Origin: Cardinalis cardinalis
Lineage: Eukaryota; Chordata; Aves; Passeriformes; Cardinalidae
Assembly: GCA_014549065.1 (NCBI GenBank)
Contig: JACDOX010000003.1
Location: 12,558,462-12,622,461, forward strand
DNA: 64,000 bases
Direction: 5' to 3'
The notes beneath the pieces were generated by a model, which made no database searches, had not been told where the DNA came from, and saw nothing but the letters and a program-made list of their open reading frames with translations. A program made the position numbers and the translations under genes. Shown in pieces: positions 39,901-48,633 of this stretch; the stretch's first letter is position 1; the number at the start of each line of letters is the position of its first letter.

Positions 39901-42784
39901 GATTCTCCGTCCCTGTCACAAGATTAACCCTAGTTTCACAAGTGCATTAAAATTAAAAAAACCTCCATATGTGTCTATCCTACATGGATAGCTTTCACTA
40001 ATACCATAAAACAGACTGGCACAACAGTTGCATATTTCTGTGCACGGAAGAAAACACATTATGGTCCTCTTGGGATTGTGCAGCAGATGAAAATAGAAGC
40101 CTCAGTCAAGCAGGCTTGTGAACATAGTCTCTAGGGAAATGTAAATACTTTCAGCCAAAATCAAGTACTTGCAAAAAAGCATTTCTTTCTCCAAGAAATT
40201 GAGAAATCTGCCCAGTGCTCTACAAAGTCGGCTGATAGGAAGAATTTCTCNTTGGACTGAAATAACAGATGTTATTACACATCAGTTTTATTGAAAGTAT
40301 CTCTCTTCAGGCTGGGATCTGTGATGATCCAGGTATTGCCTAGGGAAGTGTCACNGTTGTAGTAATAAGTCTACAACTGCCCAATGCAGCAGTGGCAAAG
40401 GCCATGTACTTTCTAGAGGGAGAGAGAAAGCAGCTGTGAAGGAGGCAGCAAGCAGAAAGTGCAAGGGGGCCCTAACACTGCTAGAAAGAACATGCTCTGC
40501 CTGCAGCTGGCACTTTCCTTCTCACAGGCATGGGTGCATCTCTCACAAGTGCATACACCAGAGATTCCTCCTCTGTCCTTTGCACACCTGTCCAGCCCAG
40601 CGTGAAGACATCCTCCATGAGAGGATAAGGAAGCAGAGAATTTTGGGAGAAAAACAGCTGGCACATTGAATAAGCAAGAAAGGACTGAGGGAGACATCAT
40701 GGAGCTTTTCCAGGTTAAAACAAACGCTCTTCAGGAGTGNTGCTCCTCTATGTCTTACCTTCCCGGATGGCTGTAAAGGGCACTCCCTCCTCTGCCTCCA
40801 GCTTGATCACTTTCAGTGCCACCACCTGCCTGTTGATCCTATCAAGTCACAGTAGAAAGTCACATGAAGCTTCTCAGTGCTTGGCATGATAACACTAACA
40901 GTCTCCCAAGCAAACACCTAAGCAAAATTTCTGGGGATTGCTGACCCACTCAGGCCAAGCTTGAAGGTAATTACAAACCTCTTCCATCCTGTGTTCATTA
41001 GCAGTGAGCTGAGCCAGCCCACCTGGCTAAAGAAGCACTGTGCTGCTGTCCAGTTATTGCTAGAGCATGGCTTTGAGCAGTGGCCCCACTCCACCTTCTC
41101 ACAGCTTTCCTGTCCCTGTGTGATGCCAGCATGACCTCATGCCCAGTTTTTCAACTCACTTCAAGGAACACCTTTGCTCCCCCCCTGGTTCAGCCAGACA
41201 ATCTCCTGGCACATTGCAATGGATCAAAGAGTCTTTGTGATGCCTCCATGGCTGCAGTGGAGGAGTTCCCTGAAAAATCGGGATGAGGCTTTGCAAATAT
41301 CATGTTAAAGGCAAAACTGGACTTTTGATTTGTCTTTATCTGCCATAGAAGGTGTTTTCAGCAAGCACTGGGAAGGCAGTATTGCTCACCTGCTGATCCC
41401 CTTGTACACAGTTGCACAGGATCCTTCACACAGCTTCTCTACATGTATATAGGATGTGGCAGCTCCAAACGGGATGCCTTGTCTCTGCTTCATGAAGAAA
41501 TTGGTATGTGTTTTAGATTGCTGGGTACAACAAGAAGCTACTAGCAGGTCATTGAGTAATTAAGTACTGATTAATGGCTGGAATAACCATTGAATAAAAG
41601 ATCTCCTTTCTGGCTCTCTGAATGCTGCACCTCACCCATTTGAACCCCTCCACAACATGCTGCTCCTGGAAAGAATCGGTGAAACTCCAAGATCCCTGTG
41701 TGCTGTACCTCCAGCTCTGGAGGGTGTGGAGCTGCTGGGGCTGCAGAGGGGGTAGAGAAAGGGATGCTCTGGTTACATCTAACAGCTGGCATAGGAAAAG
41801 AGGACAAACTGTGTCACTGGCAAACTCCATGCTACTGCTGAGTTTCTTTTCTTTCTCCTTGACTGCAGTGGACATCATCCTTGAGCAATGCACATCATTT
41901 TCATCTCTCTCTCTATCAGTCACAGATCTCCAGTACTGGCTGTAAGGGGAGCAACTGTCTGTGTGTTCCTGTGTTGGTAAATGGCAGCACCCACTCAGAA
42001 TGCCAAAGATAAAGCTGCCTTAACTGCAGAGGGCACTTCTGCCAGCATTATGCTAAATGCATGTTATTCCCCCTTACCCTGAATTATTCATCTCTAAATA
42101 ACCTGTTAGGGCAGGGACCAAAACTCAAANGCAGGAGTGAAATTTCAGGAAGTTTACATTTATGTATTCTTCTCTCCCTTAATCCCTCCCCCTCACCTCC
42201 TTCCTCACCCTGTATAATTTACACAGCCCGTTTATTTGGCCCATACAGCATAACAGTGCTGTACACTACTCAGCTACAAAAAAGGTAGCAATGAATGGCA
42301 AGCAGGCTTCAAGCCCTCCCAAGCAGCTCTATTGAATGGATTATAATTTGTCAACACAGGATTTGCAATCTGTGGCATGCTGCCTCCTCCAGAACTGTAG
42401 GTTGTTGGCTGCCTCCCTGTTTTACAATCTCTCACTGGCATAGAACTTGCTGGNGTGCAATCTTCTCTCCCTGCTCATCTCATCAAAGGCATTTTTTGTC
42501 ATCTAAGGTACAGATTCTTCTTTCAGTAGCTTCACAAGCCTGAAGCTGCAAAGTTTGATGCTGTCTGGTTAGAAGNAAATGCGACAGCTTTGCACTCCCA
42601 CAAGTGGAAGCACCCAGGCTTCCCCTATCTCAATGCAGAAGTATCACAAGATGACATTAAATACCTCTGCTGTAGTCACTGCTTCCATGTGCTGAAGGCC
42701 TTGGATTTGTTGGGAGCCCCTTCTCTCTGAACAGCAGCTGCTGCATCCTGGTCTGACAGCACTTACACACAGCNTGTCTCCCAT
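8313..42784 (-). CDS. CDK15: CDK15, cyclin-dependent kinase 15 (PFTAIRE kinase 2); 13 coding exons
   Basis: This is a serine/threonine kinase of the PFTAIRE CDK group (CDK14/CDK15). Join, in transcript order: 42784-42665, 41740-41636, 41484-41390, 40838-40759, 37547-37453, 36665-36603, 34626-34503, 33930-33810, 28835-28742, 23614-23551, 16578-16530, 13885-13746, 8422-8313. The exons total 1260 nt and stay in phase throughout, giving 419 residues against about 435 in human. Visible landmarks are the beta-3 lysine K116 in VALKVIK, PFTAIRE at 127-133, HRDLKPQN at 206-213, DFG at 226-228, WYRPPD at 248-253 and DIWSAGC in subdomain IX. Oddities are a cysteine in place of the first glycine of the ATP loop (C94) and a weak donor after exon 8. 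Start: A at -3 and G at +4, with an in-frame TAA six codons upstream. ALS2 is divergent next door. Identity rests on remembered human CDK15. Substrates are not evident from sequence. Confidence 0.93.
8423..13745 (-). other. CDK15 intron 12
   Basis: This 5.3-kb stretch holds no supported gene. It contains a TTTTC-rich tract near 8621-8655, a trinucleotide CTC run near 10373-10390, a CT-rich low-complexity block near 12391-12490, and a G+C-richer unique segment near 12500-12760. A 184-codon open frame on the minus strand (12780-13334) has no family resemblance and I regard it as chance. Confidence 0.6.
12391..12490 (+). repeat. CT-rich low-complexity tract
   Basis: This is a run of C and T with short (CT)n stretches, ending in CTCTCTCTCTCTCAG. 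On the plus strand it resembles a polypyrimidine tract plus acceptor, but the host gene is transcribed from the other strand, so it is treated as simple sequence. Confidence 0.7.
13746..13885 (-). CDS. CDK15: CDK15 coding exon 12
   Basis: This exon encodes residues 338-383 and the first base of codon 384. It carries RVPAAENLASRML and GRISAQDALLHSFF, the last helices of the kinase domain, and then LPPQLYQVP. The acceptor is TTTCCCTAG and the donor GCTG/gtaagt. The residue match to human CDK15 is close over the whole exon. Confidence 0.93.
14001..14030 (+). repeat. Three-copy decamer repeat (GAAGATAGGG)
   Basis: GAAGATAGGG is repeated three times without change, with the related words ACTGGATGAA on each side. 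This is a small young tandem repeat inside intron 11. Confidence 0.85.
15919..15950 (+). repeat. (GT)16 microsatellite
   Basis: There are sixteen uninterrupted GT dinucleotides, flanked by CTCT on the left and CTGAAAAA on the right. It is probably length-polymorphic. Confidence 0.95.
16530..16578 (-). CDS. CDK15: CDK15 coding exon 11 (49 bp)
   Basis: This short exon encodes residues 322-336 and completes or begins codons 321 and 337. It corresponds to the loop after the NYNPE motif in the CDK C-lobe. Its residues (ELVASRRPQRLRVICDR) keep the length of the human segment but only about a third of its residues. The call rests on position, exact phase (1 in, 2 out), an acceptor TTTCTAG and a donor ACAG/gtaagc. 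Confidence 0.8.
21085..21135. repeat. Possible ancient interspersed-repeat remnant
   Basis: The words AGTGGGAGTTTTGCC and CTTCAATGAGAATAGGATC resemble a phrase that recurs in many bird, turtle and crocodile introns. I cannot name the family, and the match is from memory only. Confidence 0.25.
22905..22952 (+). repeat. GA-rich simple tract
   Basis: This is a nearly pure purine stretch built from GAGA and GGGA units. It is the left neighbour of the 117-bp tandem repeat. Confidence 0.8.
22975..23325 (-). repeat. Three-copy diverged tandem repeat, unit about 117 bp
   Basis: The block around GAGACAACTGGCCCTTTG (23005) recurs as GGGACAGTGACCTTTAA (23121) and again as GAGACATTGGTCCTTTG (23239). 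The spacings are 116 and 118 bases. Copies 1 and 2 also share CTGCCCACATCAAAATA/TTGCCGACATCAAAATC, and a later ATAA-AGAATCCAG/ATAAGGAAAGTTCAG segment. The copies are well diverged, so the repeat is old. Confidence 0.6.
23551..23614 (-). CDS. CDK15: CDK15 coding exon 10
   Basis: This exon encodes residues 300-320 and the first base of 321: VLGVPTEDTWPGLSKLPNYN. This is the conserved CMGC-specific segment after the alphaG region. The acceptor is CTTTTGCAG and the donor CCCAG/gtagga. It is nearly identical to human CDK15. Confidence 0.95.
25575..25692 (+). repeat. Compound (TTCTC)14(TTTCTC)8 pyrimidine tract
   Basis: There are fourteen perfect TTCTC pentamers (25575-25644) followed directly by eight perfect TTTCTC hexamers (25645-25692), 118 bases of pure pyrimidine on the plus strand. 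The strand that reads as RNA in CDK15 is purine-rich. Open frames through it encode only Lys/Arg/Glu repeats and are not genes. Confidence 0.97.
27615..27998 (-). mobile_element. CR1 LINE fragment, 5'-truncated, 3' end intact
   Basis: The segment begins (plus strand) CATAGAATCACAGAAT, the complement of the octamer-type tail that ends avian CR1 elements. It continues with GTTGGAAGGGACC, CCACTTCCCTGGGGAGCCTG, GAAGAACCTTTTTCTAATAT and AGACTCCTCTTCTCCAGGCT, all hallmark words of the chicken CR1 3' region. The element lies in the same orientation as CDK15. The 5' break is at or shortly after 27998. It has no coding capacity left. Confidence 0.9.
28742..28835 (-). CDS. CDK15: CDK15 coding exon 9
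   Basis: This exon encodes residues 269-299, SAGCIFVEMIQGQPIF and then EQLEKIWA. This is kinase subdomain IX and the following helix. The acceptor is GTTTCTTACAG and the donor GGGCG/gtgagt. Phase 2 in and 0 out agrees with the neighbours. Confidence 0.95.
28836..33809 (-). other. CDK15 intron 8
   Basis: This 5.0-kb intron holds no supported gene. A perfect 15-bp inverted repeat lies at 31225-31258, and a short AT dinucleotide run near 28874. The segment 32130-32335 is open in several frames but has no recognisable product. Confidence 0.6.
31225..31258. repeat. 15-bp perfect inverted repeat with 4-base loop
   Basis: ATATATTTCTGGTTA (31225-31239) and its exact complement (31244-31258) enclose TATT. 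The AT-rich stem could form a small hairpin. Confidence 0.85.
33810..33930 (-). CDS. CDK15: CDK15 coding exon 8 (activation loop)
   Basis: This exon encodes residues 229-267 and two bases of W268. It carries LARAQSIPRQTYSSEVVTLW, then YRPPDVLLGATAYSSDIDIW. It covers the T-loop and the P+1 region. The PPD in place of the usual CDK PPE is also found in human CDK15. The acceptor is TTTTTTTGCAG. The donor, CTG/gtactc, is weak, but the phase fits exon 9 exactly. Confidence 0.93.
34503..34626 (-). CDS. CDK15: CDK15 coding exon 7 (catalytic loop and DFG)
   Basis: This exon encodes residues 187-227 and the first base of 228: LFMFQLLRGLAYIHQQ, then HRDLKPQNLLIS and LKLADFG. All catalytic residues are present: D208, K210, N213 and D226. 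The acceptor is GCTTTTTCCAG and the donor TTTG/gtgagt. Confidence 0.97.
34627..36602 (-). other. CDK15 intron 6
   Basis: These 2.0 kb are unique intronic sequence with short A+G-rich runs near 34995 and 35215. No gene or mobile element is seen. The neighbouring introns 7 (33931-34502) and 5 (36666-37452) are short and likewise empty. Confidence 0.6.
36603..36665 (-). CDS. CDK15: CDK15 coding exon 6 (63 bp)
   Basis: This exon encodes 21 residues, 166-186, beginning HTDLAQYMGQHPGGL. This is the hinge-proximal alphaD region of PFTAIRE kinases. The acceptor is TTTATTTAG and the donor TTATG/gtgagt. One codon (CAN) is His or Gln. Confidence 0.95.
37453..37547 (-). CDS. CDK15: CDK15 coding exon 5
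   Basis: This exon encodes residues 135-165 and completes A134: SLLKCLKHANIVLLHDII, then TKETLTFVFEYM. It covers the end of helix alphaC, beta-4 and beta-5 up to the hinge. The acceptor is GTCTTCCCAG and the donor ACATG/gtgagt. Confidence 0.96.
37548..40758 (-). other. CDK15 intron 4
   Basis: These 3.2 kb hold no gene, RNA or mobile element that I can recognise. Introns 3 (40839-41389), 2 (41485-41635) and 1 (41741-42664) are short and also carry nothing notable. Confidence 0.6.
40759..40838 (-). CDS. CDK15: CDK15 coding exon 4 (PFTAIRE helix)
   Basis: This exon encodes residues 108-133, INRQVVALKVIKLEAEEG and then VPFTAIRE. It carries the beta-3 lysine K116, the diagnostic PFTAIRE cyclin-binding helix and its glutamate E133. 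The acceptor is GACTTGATAG and the donor GGAAG/gtaaga. Confidence 0.97.
41390..41484 (-). CDS. CDK15: CDK15 coding exon 3 (ATP-binding loop)
   Basis: This exon encodes residues 76-106: RQGIPFGAATSYIHVEKL, then CEGSCATVYKGIS. The match to the human segment IPFGAA...EKLGEGSYATVYKG is clear, but the first loop glycine and the tyrosine are both cysteine here. The acceptor AAGCAG/AGA was chosen because it makes the exon join the TGG end of exon 2 at the same residue as in human. An acceptor 36 bases upstream is in frame but adds residues not found in the family. Confidence 0.85.
41636..41740 (-). CDS. CDK15: CDK15 coding exon 2
   Basis: This exon encodes 35 residues (41-75), the same length as the corresponding human segment. 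Anchors are a DSFQE word and GFKW just before the donor (human DCFQE and GFQW). The first half is poorly conserved. The acceptor is TACCCCCTCTGCAG and the donor AATGG/gtgagg. The weak N-terminal similarity makes this less certain than the kinase exons. Confidence 0.75.
42665..42784 (-). CDS. CDK15: CDK15 coding exon 1 (N-terminus)
   Basis: This exon encodes residues 1-40. It starts MGDxLCVSAVRPGCS, which parallels the human start MGQELC...VQPGCS, and it is cysteine-rich like the human N-terminus. The start has A at -3 and G at +4, with an in-frame stop at 42800-42802. The donor GCAGAG/gtattt is acceptable and gives phase 0. Codon 4 has an undetermined base. The exon may begin at an acceptor-like AAACAG/G about seven bases before the ATG, in which case a non-coding exon lies further upstream. 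Confidence 0.8.
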
Positions 42785-44030
42785 GTTGTCCTGTTTAAAT
42801 TAAACTGTATCTCTTGTTTCCCCTTGCTCCTCCTCATCCCTCTGTGTCTGTAATAACAGCTCATATGACTGGCATGAGGTCTCTGCATCAAAGAGTCTTG
42901 TGATTTCTGAAAGTCCAAATGCACCTTTGGAGTAGCTGCATTGATTTCAGTTCCTTTGGTACATGCCCTCCAAAAACAGCCAACATTTTTCATACCTGCA
43001 GATGGAGAATTAATAAATCCAAACTTCCTGCTTGTACACACTTACTTCAGTTAAGCAACTCTCAGTGTAGTGAGTTGGATAATGAAGGGATAGGTTTCAC
43101 ACAGGAGCAGACCTTGACTTCCCTCCCTGCCTGTAGCAGTTCCAGGCTTCAGACTTCAGCCTCTGGGCTCTCAGGTGNGCTTCCTGAGCATTGTGGCTGA
43201 GCTGTGCTTTCTGCAGGAGCTGTACATTGACTGCCCTTGCTTTGGCATTCCCATCAGCATGGGGACCTGCCTGTCCCTGCTGGATTATGCATCCAAGGGA
43301 TGCAATGAGTTGTAGCTCATGGTCTTGTCAGAATAACCAGAGCAAACTGATTAATCCTGCCCACTGTAGAGCAGGGAATGCACAGTGGATTTACCCCACA
43401 TGTGGACAGCCAAAAGTCCCCTTCTTATAGTCCTGCATGAGCAGGACTCACTGTGCAGCTTCCTAGGACCAACACCCAACCCACACACAGAAAATGACAA
43501 GGGCTGAGGGAGCAGNCATCGTCCTGTGGTATTTTTATGCTGACCCTTTAGGTTCTTCAGTTTTCATTTGAACGTATCACATGAAATCTTCCCTTTGCTT
43601 CACTGTTTTGATGTCCAAGAACAACACTTTTTCCTTGAGCATAATTATTTATTTAAAGCAAAAATGTCTTGGGAAGGCAGGAACGATTTGTGNGTCTTGC
43701 TGCAACCCAACCACCCGGCCTTTGCATGTCAGGGAGTAGAGGGGAAACACTGTCACAAAGAGAAGTAATTCAACTTTTGCCAAATAGCCAGAGATTATAA
43801 ATGAAGAAAGCATGCTTATACCTGCTGATTGTTATTGAAAAAAAAAAATTATATATATATGTGGCATGTGTGCATATACACACATAGGTATATATACAGA
43901 TATTGGNCTATTTATGTGCACATATTTAAATGTACTCTGTGCAATCTATGCCTGTGGAAAAGCACACCGAGGCGTGTGTGCATGGCTCACACAAACACGT
44001 GGCAGCACAGCTATTCACACCAGGCNGCTC
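42785..44030. other. Interval between CDK15 start and the CpG block
   Basis: This holds the upstream part of CDK15: a 5' untranslated region or first intron, depending on where transcription starts. A short AT dinucleotide run and alternating purine-pyrimidine sequence lie near 43848-43905. CACGTG occurs at 43996-44001. No coding exon was found. Confidence 0.5.
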
Positions 44031-44700
44031 CACGTTGGGCCTGGGGCAGCTGTGGCACAGACCTGCTCCCCGCTGAAGCAGCGGTGCCGGGCGGGTTTGC
44101 GGAGCAGGGAGGGCCGGGCGGGCGCTGTCGCTGTCACCGATCCCGCGTGGGCCGGCTCCGAGCTCGTTATTTGCGCCTCGAATATTTCCCGACGGACACC
44201 CACGTGTCGCTCCGGTCTCTGCCTGTTTTGTCCCGGGCAGGGACCCGTCGGCGCTCGCGCGGCGCTGGCCCCGCCCCCTGCGCGTCGCGCGCCCCCGCGT
44301 GAGTCAGCCGGGCGGCGCGAGGGGCTGCGGGCAGCGCGCGGCTGCGGGCGGCGCAGCGGCANNNNNNNNNNNNNNNNNNNNNNNNNNNNNNNNNNNNNNN
44401 NNNNNNNNNNNNNNNNNNNNNNNNNNNNNNNNNNNNNNNNNNNNNNNNNNNNNNNNNNNNNNNNNNNNNNNNNNNNNNNNNNNNNNNNNNNNNNNNNNNN
44501 NNNNNNNNNNNNNNNNNNNNNNNNNNNNNNNNNNNNNNNNNNNNCTCCCCGCGCCTGCCGCACCTGCGCTGCGGGACGGGAGCGCCCGGCGGCACCGGAG
44601 ACACACGGGACAGGCCCTGCACTGCCCCCGGCTGCCCCCTGGGACTTGGGGAGAGGCCGAAGAGCTGCTCTGACCGACCCTGGGTGTTCAACTCCAACCG
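44030..44700. promoter_or_regulatory. CpG-rich bidirectional promoter region of CDK15/ALS2, with assembly gap
   Basis: G+C and CpG density rise sharply from about 44050 to 44361 and from 44545 to about 44700. A 183-base run of N (44362-44544) sits at the G+C peak, as is usual where GC-rich sequence fails. Visible motifs are an E-box CACGTG (44201-44206) and GTGAGTCAGCC (44299-44309), which contains the AP-1/NF-E2 core TGAGTCA. The non-coding first exon of ALS2 is expected here. Open frames crossing the N run are artefacts. Confidence 0.75.
44362..44544. other. Assembly gap (183 N)
   Basis: This is a continuous run of N inside the CpG-rich block. Its true length is unknown. It probably removes transcription start sites and the first ALS2 exon. 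Confidence 0.98.
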
Positions 44701-47700
44701 CGCTGTGATGGGCTTGTGCAGCACCGATAGCGAGGNGTATTTCTGTCGGGTCTTAAAGGTCTCCTCCCTCGTGGTGGAAAGAGACCCCGAACTGACATGC
44801 CCTTCATTTCCCACTTGCGTTTAAAGGTCCTGTCCCTATGCGTGCATTGCTTGCTAAGGGGTTTGTTCAGTTCGGCTTTTGGCGTGTATTGAGTGGTGGT
44901 ACTGCTGCGGCTGCGGTTTCCCGTACAGGTGACATGGTGTCCTGTCACTGTCACAGGCCTCCTCTTCCAGAACGAAAACAGGGAGTAACCGGAGGGGTCG
45001 GAGATGATTTGTAGTTAATCACTGGTGTTGTAGGGCAGCAGCTTATGTTAACTAGCTGTACTTACCACTTTCAGTTTCTGCAGAGTGANCTGTCTTCAGA
45101 CNGGGAAGCACATGAGAATGGGCAAANTTAGGTTGTAATTTAAAAAGAAAAAGGGGCAGAAGGAGATTCACAAGTTTTTTGTCTTTTATGAGTGTGGTAA
45201 TTTTTAAATTTTTAATTGCATGCTGTAGCAGATAATTTTCACCTGTGTTAGTTTTTTTCCCTCAGCTTCTTTACTGCTTTGCTTTATTTTGCTACCATCC
45301 TGCATTCGCTGGAGCTGGCGATAAAAGCTTTGGGCCCTCGCCCTCATCCGAGGGATCTCTACCGTCCCTCAGTAGCCAGTTGTTTTGTTTTGTTCTGAGC
45401 AGATCTTAATCACACAATGGTAAAAGCAATGTTTAGTGCTGACCAAAACACAAGGGCTTTTTTAACTAGTCACACGTTGTATGTCAGCCACNGTTGCCGA
45501 CAGTAAATGATGTTGACAACTCTGTTTTGAATGAGGAAGCTTGGANATCACCTCTTCAGAACCTCAGTAGGTAATTCTGTGTAACAAACATGCAGTCTTG
45601 GTCCTGCAAGTTATTGCTAAACGTGATGCAACAAATGTATTAAAAATGTGTTTGGAAATATGTTAGTAAACATGTATGAAAGCTGTAGAAATATTTGCAG
45701 TGTTTATTGACTAGGAGGTAAATAAGCACATGAGGCTCATGGGAGTTCTAGTGTTGCTCAAAGTCAGGGGCATACCAGCTGTTGCTGTTCAGNAGTGAAT
45801 GTGAGGTTACCTTCATATCTGTGGTGCTTGCTTAAAACTGGCCAGCGAAGAGCACAGTCCATGATAATGAGAGAAGTGTTTGCACCATGTCATTCCCAAC
45901 CGTGGCAGTTGTTACGGTGTGGTAGCGTTGAATTTCTGGAGAATTAGCCTTTAACTTTGGAAGTGGAGAGTATGACATCAGTGTCATGCCAGTGACCATC
46001 TGTCTGTAGCACAAATCCATTTCATAATTGGCACTCCTTGCTGCTTTCCACTTGCAGCGTTGAAAGAAAAATGTAACGGTGAAAGTATGGGCAGATCAGT
46101 GAAGGTGCTGGTGTCACGCTGAGCTTCCATGCACGAGTGTTGTTTTTGTGCCTGGATGTTCACCGACGTGAATGCTACTGCTAATAACTATTCAGGTAAA
46201 CTTAGTGGAAAGGAAACAATGTATAAGTGATGTGAGAGTAAGCAAGGAAAACGACTTGTTTCTGTTGGGAGGAAGAAACCTTCTNGTACNATTACTTTAT
46301 TTAGTTTGTAGCTGNGGCAAAGCAACTTGTATTTTACGTTAGCTGTGAAATGGGAATAATGTTGTGCTGTCCTAGGTGTGAATAAGAGCTTGAACTGAAC
46401 TTTAAAGTGATTTCAAAATGCCTTTAATACGTCTCATCTGTGGAAAGACAGTTTGACTCTTTTTTTCCCTTACATGCAGAAATGCTTGGTAATGCAACCC
46501 AAAGTGTGAGCTTCTGTAAGGAAAAGAATATCTCTACCATTATGTAATGCTCTTAATTTCTAATTTGCCACTGTTGCAACTTTCTTACTTAATAATTATG
46601 AAAATAGTTTTTCAGTCTGGCTTTGAAGGGCGATCTTGCAAAGCCAGAAGGTTTCATGACAACTACAATACATTTTTTGCAGTTGAGGCTCACNAAAATG
46701 AAAAAAATTCTTTGAGTCCTTAAAGCCCATAAATTCTAGAAGTCAAGAATTTTAGGCCTCAGTTCCTTAACCTCAAATAACTCTATGCAATGTAAATGGT
46801 ATATTTGTTGATACTTCAATTACTCTATCAAAGTGTTCATCTCTTTGATTCAGTGATCCACTGAGTCNTTTTATTTGAAGCTAGAGTCCTTCACAAAGGA
46901 GGGGTGCTAGTATTTTTAAGAGAATGGATTGTAGGGTTAGGTGGTTGTGAGTAGGCTAAAGAAAACCCCAAATTTACATGCTCTGAGCAAGAACACATCN
47001 GGAAGTTATGGTTCCAAAATGCGCTTCCATTTTCCTTTGATGTTTCGTCAACACCTCTGCTACTGAAGCATCACATGACAGTTCCTTGTATTTGTGAGAC
47101 TCCTTTGTTAATATTTTAAAAGTTAACTTTTACAATTGTAAGTGNTTTTTTCCTTTTGTAGTTGAGGAAGGAGAGGCTGTCTTGAAAGCAGTATCTTTCT
47201 GGTGACTCGTGTGTCTTTGTGTTCCTGGAAAGTACGCTCTGGTTTTTGGGTTTTTTAGANNAGGGTGCATATGACTTACCACAATAACATGTTATCTTTT
47301 TGAGGTCTGTTCTTTGCCAACTCTGAAGCCCAAATCACTCTTTTTAGGGTCCTGTATCTGCAGGACTGGAATTGTTTGTGTGCTGTGTTATTTCTATATG
47401 TGAAGGTCTCCTTGGNAATTCATTATTCAGAGCACTTCAGTGAAAGTGTTGGAGGTTTTGTTAGTTATTTTAATTATTTATCAACTTGATGATTACTGTT
47501 TCCAAGTGTGCACTGAAACTTCTGTATGAGAGTTGCAGGTCTGAATATATTTTGTCTCTTGTATTCATGACTGGCCATATATATTTCTGCATACAAAAGC
47601 TACAGATGACTTATTCTGGGTCTTAATTCTTATACTAACTTACTTGNTTTCTGATTTTGTTACAGTGGATATCAGACAGCAACTATAATAAAGGAACAGC

Positions 47701-48546
47701 TCTAAAGCATTTATATATGAAACTTTGAATAAATGTGATTATACATATGCATTAATGTAACTAAAATTTGTAGTACTTCATATAGTAAGGCAGCAGATCA
47801 AGAGAAATCACNGTTCTAAAAGAAGCCAAACAGCTCATAAGAAACAAAGATTAACTGTAGTTTTGTTTTATTCCAAGAAAAGTAACACAAAGTTATCTTC
47901 ATGAGGATGGGAAGTGTAATGGTGAACTTGCAAAATGCAAAATCTGAAAGGATGAAGTTGTAGCTAGAGCAGCCACTTTTCCCCCTTGCCTTCCGTGGTT
48001 ATCCTTATCTCCATAGGCACTCTGCTACCAGTTTGCATGAAGAAATGTTTTGGACTCTGCTTTCTGCATTTCTGCCCAGGCACTATTGCACCTGCTAATG
48101 GTGATGTGTGATTTGATTCAGGAATGAAATTACAAATTCAGCTCCTAAGCATTTTCTGCTCATGCAAATCTGTTCACCTTAAATTTAGCTGAGTACTGAA
48201 TTCTGTCTTATGACTGAAAATGAATCCATTTAGTGTTTTTTGAGTGGTGTAATGAGAACTGTATAGAGAAATTGATGTGAATTTCTGCCTTNGAATGAGG
48301 TTTTGTTCATTCTGTCCTTACCATAGACCCATTGTGAGCTGAGTAGTTGGGATGAGTCTGGCTGTTTAGCTTCTGTCTGCCAACTCAGTGTGAGTGAACT
48401 AAATATAAATACTTGAACCGTCCTGGCAGTGTGGAAGTGTTTATTTATTGAATGCAGGAGCTAAACCTTTGGAGGTTTTTTGGGTTTTGTTGTTGTTATT
48501 GGTTTNTGTTATTTGTGATTAAATAGCTGGTTTTTATGTTTTTCAG
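44700..48546 (+). other. Presumed ALS2 intron 1 (5'UTR intron)
   Basis: This is 3.8 kb between the CpG block and the first coding exon of ALS2. It is AT-rich, with T-runs and no family-like open frames. The upstream exon boundary is not visible because of the gap. Confidence 0.55.
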
Positions 48547-48633
48547 TTTGTGAAAATTACATTGTTCCTTTTGAAAGAGGAGCAAGTTGGTGGTGATGGA
48601 GTGCTGCCACTGACAGATGGACTCACAGGAAAG
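48547..48633 (+). CDS. ALS2: ALS2 coding exon 1 (5'UTR plus first 17 coding nt)
   Basis: The acceptor is TATGTTTTTCAG and the donor GAAAG/gtgaga. The leader part is 48547-48616. Coding begins at 48617: MDSQE and two bases of S6. Joined to the next exon it reads MDSQESSGEAEGAKERG, parallel to human MDSKKRSSTEAEGSKERG with one residue fewer. A short upstream frame precedes the start. Confidence 0.85.
48596..48613 (+). promoter_or_regulatory. Upstream open reading frame in the ALS2 leader
   Basis: ATG at 48596 opens a five-codon frame (MECCH) that stops at 48611-48613, three bases before the alsin ATG at 48617. Its start has G at -3 and G at +4. The main start has C at -3 and G at +4, so the upstream one is the better match to the Kozak consensus. 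A repressive or reinitiation role is inferred. Confidence 0.6.

Noticed and set aside
41485..41520. An alternative upstream acceptor for CDK15 exon 3, with a better pyrimidine tract
   Set aside because: It is in frame but adds twelve residues between exon 2 and the conserved IPFGAA segment. The nearer acceptor joins at the same residue as human.
43866..44814. Long open frames across the CpG block on both strands
   Set aside because: They run through 183 N, which cannot contain stops, so their length is an artefact.
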